Below are positions 59,287 through 64,000 of a DNA stretch of 64,000 bases, one piece after another. Origin of the DNA: JADKIH01 sp031427625. Lineage in GTDB: Bacteria; Bacteroidota; Bacteroidia; AKYH767-A; 2013-40CM-41-45. Both the position numbers and the translations under genes were made by a program. The notes under the pieces were generated by a model. That model was not told the DNA's origin and made no database searches. It was given only the letters and a program-made list of their open reading frames with translations. The stretch's first letter is position 1; each line of letters opens with the position of its first letter. The stretch lies in assembly GCA_031427625.1 (NCBI GenBank), contig JANPNV010000168.1, positions 1 to 64,000 of the forward strand. The letters are read 5' to 3'.

Positions 59287-60990
59287 ATGATGATAAAAAA
59301 ATTCATCCGTAAATACCAGATTGCCGTCACTGCTATCGCAGTTTCCATTTCATCAATTGTGGGTTATAGTTTTGTCGATGACTATTTCGAAGTATCGAAA
59401 AACCTCGACATTTTTGCCACTATGTTCAGAGAGATAAACATATATTATGTTGATCCCGTCGATCCTGGAAAGCTAATGAAAAAGGGTATCGATGAGATGC
59501 TTTCAGACCTTGATCCGTACACTAATTTTATTCCTGAAAGCGACATTGAGGATTACCGATTTATGACTACAGGACAATACGGAGGCATTGGAGCTGTGAT
59601 CAGACAGAAGGGCGAATTCGCAGTTATCAGCGATCCTTATGAAGGATTTCCTGCACAAAAGAGCGGGTTGATATCAGGTGATATCATCCTTGAAATTGAT
59701 GGTCGATCGGCAAAGGGCAAAAAGACCGATGAGATTAGTCATACACTAAAAGGTTCCCCCGGCACTCAGGTAAAACTCCTTATCCGGCGTGAAGGGGAGG
59801 ATACCACTTTCATAAAAACACTAACACGTGAAGAGATAAAAGTAAAAAGTGTTCCGTATTCAGGCATCATTAAGGATGGTATTGGATATATAAAGTTGAA
59901 CAGCTTTACGGAAAATGCAGGTAGAGACATCGGCAATGCATTAAAAGAAATGAAGGCAAAAGGAAAACTTAACGGTGTCGTTCTCGATCTGCGCGGTAAT
60001 CCTGGCGGATTGCTTAATGAAGCAATTAATGTCTCCAATGTTTTTATTGAAAAAGGAAAGGAAATAGTTAGTACGAAGGGAAAGATGCGTGACCTTGACA
60101 GGACTTATAAATCTATTAACGAGGCCATTGATAAAGACATTTCTGTCGCCGTTCTTGTTAACAGCGGTTCAGCATCAGCATCAGAAATTGTATCAGGTTC
60201 ATTGCAGGATCTCGACCGCGCTGTGATTGTCGGTCAACGAACTTTTGGAAAAGGACTTGTACAGACCACAAGGCCATTGTCTTATAATTCGCAATTGAAA
60301 ATAACAACAGCAAAGTACTATGTTCCAAGTGGAAGATGTATTCAGGCTCTTGACTATGCTCACAGGAATGAAGATGGTAGCGTTGGAAAAATTCCGGACT
60401 CCCTCGTCACGCCATATAAAACAAGTACGGGCCGTACCGTTTACAATGGCGGAGGAATTTTACCTGACGTCATTTTGCCTGCAAAGAAACCAAGTGCAAT
60501 TGTCTCCAGTTTACTTGGGAAGGCAATTATTTTTGATTTTGTCACTTCCTATGTGCGCCATCATTCAAAGCCTGCAACACCAGAACTTAAAATATCAGAT
60601 GCCGATTTCGAAGACTTTCAGAAATTCATTGCATCGAAGGATTATGATTATACAACGAAAAGCGAAAAATCACTCGAGGAGCTAAAGAAAAATTCAGAAG
60701 ACGAAAGTTATTATGCTGAATTAAAAACAGACATCGAAGCGTTAAAGTCGAAACTGTCTCATAATAAACTGGACGATGTTCTGAAGAATAAGGATGAAAT
60801 CGTCAGTCTGATTCAAGATGAGATTGCTGCCAGATATTTTTATCAGTCAGGTCGTATTCGCTCTGCCTTGACACACGATGCTGAATTCGAAAAGGCAATT
60901 GAAGTTCTGAAAGATTCCGGAAAATATTCCGGGATTCTAAGCGGAGCTATTAAAGCAGATGCGGGTTCTGACGATCTCATCAAGCGATAG
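59287..60990 (+). CDS. S41-family carboxyl-terminal processing protease
   Basis: The protein has 567 residues. A membrane anchor or signal covers about 10-28. The N-terminal domain is followed by a PDZ domain (about 90-175, FPAQKSGLISGDIILEIDG). The catalytic site is Ser297 in SGSASASEI, Lys322 in TFGKGLVQ and Gln326. RGNPGGLLNEA lies at 236-246. A C-terminal helical extension (about 430-567) is Lys/Glu/Asp-rich. It cleaves C-terminal segments of envelope proteins. It is the second CtpA-like protease in the window (see 37180); the two differ in tails and gene context. Confidence 0.93.
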   Translation: MMIKKFIRKYQIAVTAIAVSISSIVGYSFVDDYFEVSKNLDIFATMFREINIYYVDPVDPGKLMKKGIDEMLSDLDPYTNFIPESDIEDYRFMTTGQYGGIGAVIRQKGEFAVISDPYEGFPAQKSGLISGDIILEIDGRSAKGKKTDEISHTLKGSPGTQVKLLIRREGEDTTFIKTLTREEIKVKSVPYSGIIKDGIGYIKLNSFTENAGRDIGNALKEMKAKGKLNGVVLDLRGNPGGLLNEAINVSNVFIEKGKEIVSTKGKMRDLDRTYKSINEAIDKDISVAVLVNSGSASASEIVSGSLQDLDRAVIVGQRTFGKGLVQTTRPLSYNSQLKITTAKYYVPSGRCIQALDYAHRNEDGSVGKIPDSLVTPYKTSTGRTVYNGGGILPDVILPAKKPSAIVSSLLGKAIIFDFVTSYVRHHSKPATPELKISDADFEDFQKFIASKDYDYTTKSEKSLEELKKNSEDESYYAELKTDIEALKSKLSHNKLDDVLKNKDEIVSLIQDEIAARYFYQSGRIRSALTHDAEFEKAIEVLKDSGKYSGILSGAIKADAGSDDLIKR

Positions 60991-61007
60991 ATGTTTATTT
61001 TTAACTG

Positions 61008-62597
61008 ATGAGCAACCGTCTGCTGAAATCAAACCATCTTTATTTTACAGGGCTACTCTTGCTTGTTGCAGGAATGCCTGTGTCTTTATTCCTTACAAGT
61101 CTTTCTCAATTTGTACTGGCAGCGGCATTTTTAGTTGAAGGTGATGTAAGGGAAAAATTTAAACGATTTTTTTTAAATAAAGCAGCACTACTTGTTTCTG
61201 GAATATGGCTGCTTCATGTTATCGGTCTTTTGTGGACCACTGAAATTACAGAAGGACTTAAAGACATTCGGATCAAATTACCTTTATTTATTTTAACACT
61301 GATAATTGCAGGAAGCAGTCCATTATCTGCAAAACAATTCCGATGGATATTGATTGTTTTTATAGCAGCCGTTTTTGGCGGAACAATGGTAAGTATGGCT
61401 GTACTCGTTGATATCATTCACAGGAATGTATATGACATCAGGGATGTTTTCATTTTTAATATTTCACATATCCGCTTTGCATTATTTACCTGTCTTTCTA
61501 TTTTTATATTGATATGGCTTGCATTCAGGGAAAAGAAAGACGTATCCGTTATTTTAAAAATTCTGTCAATCATATTAATAATATGGAATATCGCCTTTCT
61601 CGTAATTGTTGAATCTGTAACTGGTTTGCTGATTTTTTCAGTCACAGGACTATTGCTATTACTCTACTATGCATTCACATCTTTAAAAATAAAGAACAGA
61701 ATTTTACTTACTGCTGTGATCATTACTCTGCCAATTGCATTCGTAATGATGATCGAGAAATTTGTAAATGATTATTATCAGAATCATCCGTATTCAATTA
61801 ATGTTAATGAGAAAACAGCATTAGGGAATCGCTATGAGTTTAACATGGAAGATCCTTTATATGAAAATGGATATCCTGTATGGGTTTACGTTTGCGATAC
61901 TGAGTTGCGTACTTCATGGAATGGCATGAGTAAAATTGATTATGATTCGCTGGATGAGCGAAGACAGCCCTTGAGATACACGCTCATCCGGTTTCTGGCA
62001 AGCAAAGGGTTAAAGAAAGATTCCGAAGGATTGAAAACGCTAACATTACAAGAGCGAAAATCGGTGGAACGTGGAATTGCAAATGTAAATTATCAGGATA
62101 TATCAAGTATGCCAGCGCGTCTTCTTCAAATTATGTGGGAGTTTGATCAGTTTCTTAAAGGAGGAAGTCCCAATGCACACTCAGTAACACAGCGATTCGA
62201 ATTCTGGAAGGCGGGATGGTTGATTGCGTCGTCAAATTTAATTACAGGAGTTGGTACCGGCGATATGCCTGCTGCATATAGTTTAAAATACAATGAAATG
62301 AATAGTCGTCTTGACAAGGAGCACAGACTTCGCGCTCATAATCAGTATTTGGCTATACTTGTTGCTTTTGGAATTCCCGGACTTATCTATTTTCTAATCG
62401 CAATTTTCTATCCTCTGTTTGTTTACAGTCAAAAGATTGGATTTCTTTTTTTTGTTTTTTTCCTGATTGTATTATTATCGATGCTTACTGAAGACACGTT
62501 AGAAACTCAGGCTGGAGCAACATTTTTTGCTTTGTTCTTTTCTCTCTTTTTGATTGGGTGCACTAATAGAGTAAAACTTACTTCACCCACTTCATAA
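61008..62597 (+). CDS. O-antigen ligase/polymerase-like membrane protein (Wzy_C)
   Basis: The protein has 529 residues with about ten membrane helices. The Wzy_C signature lies in a large periplasmic loop and helix: NAHSVTQRFEFWKAGWLIAS, GVGTGDMPAAY and RLRAHNQYLAILVAFGIPGL (about 390-460). A long loop with YSINVNEKTALGNRYEFN precedes it. It joins or polymerises O-antigen glycan on lipid A-core or on another carrier. It begins 17 bases after the S41 protease stop and overlaps the convergent GT9 gene by 20 bases. Confidence 0.88.
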   Translation: MSNRLLKSNHLYFTGLLLLVAGMPVSLFLTSLSQFVLAAAFLVEGDVREKFKRFFLNKAALLVSGIWLLHVIGLLWTTEITEGLKDIRIKLPLFILTLIIAGSSPLSAKQFRWILIVFIAAVFGGTMVSMAVLVDIIHRNVYDIRDVFIFNISHIRFALFTCLSIFILIWLAFREKKDVSVILKILSIILIIWNIAFLVIVESVTGLLIFSVTGLLLLLYYAFTSLKIKNRILLTAVIITLPIAFVMMIEKFVNDYYQNHPYSINVNEKTALGNRYEFNMEDPLYENGYPVWVYVCDTELRTSWNGMSKIDYDSLDERRQPLRYTLIRFLASKGLKKDSEGLKTLTLQERKSVERGIANVNYQDISSMPARLLQIMWEFDQFLKGGSPNAHSVTQRFEFWKAGWLIASSNLITGVGTGDMPAAYSLKYNEMNSRLDKEHRLRAHNQYLAILVAFGIPGLIYFLIAIFYPLFVYSQKIGFLFFVFFLIVLLSMLTEDTLETQAGATFFALFFSLFLIGCTNRVKLTSPTS

Positions 62598-63603
62598 TTC
62601 TTTCCTCCACCATCGCTGGTGAAATATCGCTGATGCATGTGCAGTTGGCTGGATTATTCCTGCAAGTTGAACATTCTTTGTTTGCAACAATGTATTCAGC
62701 TTTGATGCCAACAGGGGACCAGCGAACAGGATGGAGTGGACGAATTGGAGGATATATTCCCAGCGCATGTTTGCCAAGTGCAGCAGCAATGTGCAGCGGT
62801 CCGGTACTAGCTGCAACAATTCCATCGCATGAATTAAGAAAAGCAACCATGTCATCAAGAGTCATGAGTCCGGCAAGATTGAGAACATGAGTTGGAAGTG
62901 TCTTCGCCCATTCATTGATAGTTGCAGATTCTTTTTCTCCTCCGGTGATAAAAATCTGGAATTTAGCAGGAGATAGATACCGGATTAAATCGGCGTAATA
63001 GCTGAGCTTCCATTCTCTTCCGCTAGAATGTGAATGGGGATGAATAACAAGTTTGAATTTGTCTTTCAGAATAAGAATAGAATATTTATTTCTTAAGTCT
63101 TCCACATTCGTCATCCTGTAAAGTGACGGAACCTTTTCAAGCGGCAAAATGTTTTTATAACCAAAAGGCTTAAGAAGGATAGCGTTTAATTGCGATTCAT
63201 GTAAGTCTGAATTTTTTCTTCCGAGTTTTACAAGTCTGTTGCATGACAACCAATGATAATATCTGTTCGTTGTACCGATACGTTCGCGGATATCTGCATT
63301 TTTTGCTGCCGATGAAATATCTTTTCGGGGATAAACATGAATGATAGCATCTGCATTACATTCTTTCAAAAAGTTCATTCGACCCTTATTGTCCAACTTT
63401 ATAAAAGTATCGTAGTTTAGAAACTCATCGATGGCATCACAGCATTTTATGACAGGATAGGTGTATGTTTTGCCAAAAAAAATGACTCTCACATCCTTGC
63501 CTAGAATTTCTTTAATTAACGCAGCCATGGGAAGAGTGAGTACAACATCTCCTATTGCATCTGTCCTGCTGATAATAACTGTACGTATTGCGGAAATTTT
63601 CAA
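62578..63603 (-). CDS. glycosyltransferase family 9 (heptosyltransferase-like)
   Basis: The protein has 341 residues from TTG 63603, which overlaps the upstream stop as TTGA; no better start exists. The ADP-heptose-transferase fold shows SRTDAIGDVVLTLPMAAL (about 12-29), then FKLVIHPHSHSSGREWKLSY (about 183-202) and GGEKESATINEWAKTLP, with the donor-binding GIVAASTGPLHIAAALGKHA (about 259-278). The C-terminus has a cysteine-rich CSTCRNNPANCTC patch. It adds a heptose or related sugar to the LPS core. Cotranscribed with the upstream GT2 gene. Confidence 0.9.
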   Translation of the reverse strand: MKISAIRTVIISRTDAIGDVVLTLPMAALIKEILGKDVRVIFFGKTYTYPVIKCCDAIDEFLNYDTFIKLDNKGRMNFLKECNADAIIHVYPRKDISSAAKNADIRERIGTTNRYYHWLSCNRLVKLGRKNSDLHESQLNAILLKPFGYKNILPLEKVPSLYRMTNVEDLRNKYSILILKDKFKLVIHPHSHSSGREWKLSYYADLIRYLSPAKFQIFITGGEKESATINEWAKTLPTHVLNLAGLMTLDDMVAFLNSCDGIVAASTGPLHIAAALGKHALGIYPPIRPLHPVRWSPVGIKAEYIVANKECSTCRNNPANCTCISDISPAMVEERIMKWVK

Positions 63604-64000
63604 ATGCTTTTATTTTTCTGAAGTTCATAAAGCTTCGCATACCTTATAAATAAAGCATAAGAAGAGATCCTACAGATAATTAGACCATAATATCCATCGA
63701 GAAATCCCAAACGGAAAATAAAGTCACGGATAAATTTCAATTTCGGTTTTACTATTAAATGTAATAAAGAACATCTTCTTCCTTCTTTGTATGCAGTCAA
63801 CGCTTCAATTTCGCTGAATCTGTTTACCTGCCTGATATGGTCAGAAATTGTATAGTATGAATAATGCAGAAGGTCACCTTTCACAAATCCTGAAATATTT
63901 CCATCGTTTAATATAAATTTATCATGGGGATTAGATCCGCCCCATTTACCGGCATCTTTTTTAAACAAGCGAAGTTTTGAATCAGGATACCAGCCGCAGT
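63600..64000 (-). CDS. glycosyltransferase family 2, C-terminal part
   Basis: The gene runs off the right edge; 132 residues are visible, read from the edge with CGWYPDSKLRLFKKDAGKWG at the start. This WYPD...LRLF(R/K)K pattern is typical of GT2 enzymes of LPS-core synthesis (WaaE/KdtX-like). HYSYYTISDHIRQVNRFSEI and a basic, hydrophobic end (FIRDFIFRLGFLDGYYGLII) follow. It probably transfers a glucose-type sugar to the inner core. Its stop overlaps the GT9 start by 3 bases. Confidence 0.85.
   Translation of the reverse strand, partial: CGWYPDSKLRLFKKDAGKWGGSNPHDKFILNDGNISGFVKGDLLHYSYYTISDHIRQVNRFSEIEALTAYKEGRRCSLLHLIVKPKLKFIRDFIFRLGFLDGYYGLIICRISSYALFIRYAKLYELQKNKSI

Overview
The window looks like a chromosomal segment of a Bacteroidota bacterium, by gene content closest to environmental Chitinophagales/Sphingobacteriales-type lineages. 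The signs are seven secreted proteins with type IX secretion (T9SS) C-terminal sorting domains, PKD and DUF7619 domains, DUF4271, DUF5777, DUF4331, a GCMDP lipoprotein motif, AT-rich DNA, long non-coding gaps in the left third, and promoters of the Bacteroidota TTTG / TAnnTTTG type. I saw no rRNA, tRNA or CRISPR array.

Region 1 (1-3557) is mobile. It holds the end of an unknown GC-richer gene, a 116-bp attC-like hairpin, a small four-helix membrane protein flanked by inverted GTTATGCCAC copies (an integron-cassette-like layout), the start of a second attC-like site, then a complete IS66-family element (tnpA, tnpB, tnpC).

Region 2 (3558-19317) is a surface-protein island: five T9SS cargo proteins (beta-propeller-like, two YD/RHS-like paralogues, one with eight PKD domains), a lipoprotein and a redoxin-like secreted protein. 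They are separated by 0.6-1.2 kb gaps that contain no convincing genes but several palindromes and dispersed repeats.

Region 3 (19552-36247) is a stress and signalling region: DEAD-box helicase, CsbD-like protein, cold-shock protein, fatty-acid desaturase, single-domain response regulator, class A beta-lactamase-like hydrolase, a YtxH / holin-III-like / unknown-protein cluster, a CHASE3 histidine kinase, a coiled-coil lipoprotein, a second YtxH protein, a SiaB-SiaC partner-switch pair, a large ABCG-like transporter with an extra N-terminal region, and a lipoprotein.

Region 4 (36564-46534) is mostly housekeeping: dCMP deaminase family protein, S41 protease, a multiply broken PAP2-family pseudogene, Mn-type superoxide dismutase, AsmA-like protein, histidine kinase, HemW and glutaryl-CoA dehydrogenase.

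Region 5 (46645-54653) starts with an ECF sigma factor and its overlapping RskA-type anti-sigma factor. An exported module follows: DUF4331 protein, TPR protein, HupE/UreJ-like membrane protein, a cytochrome-like lipoprotein with an unusual CX4CH motif, YceI and a DUF5777 barrel. This is the best candidate for an incompletely described system in the window.

Region 6 (54849-64000) has a T9SS protein and a GCMDP lipoprotein, then a compact housekeeping run DUF4271-hemD-rnpA-yidD-S41 protease-O-antigen ligase, and convergent LPS glycosyltransferase genes running off the right edge.
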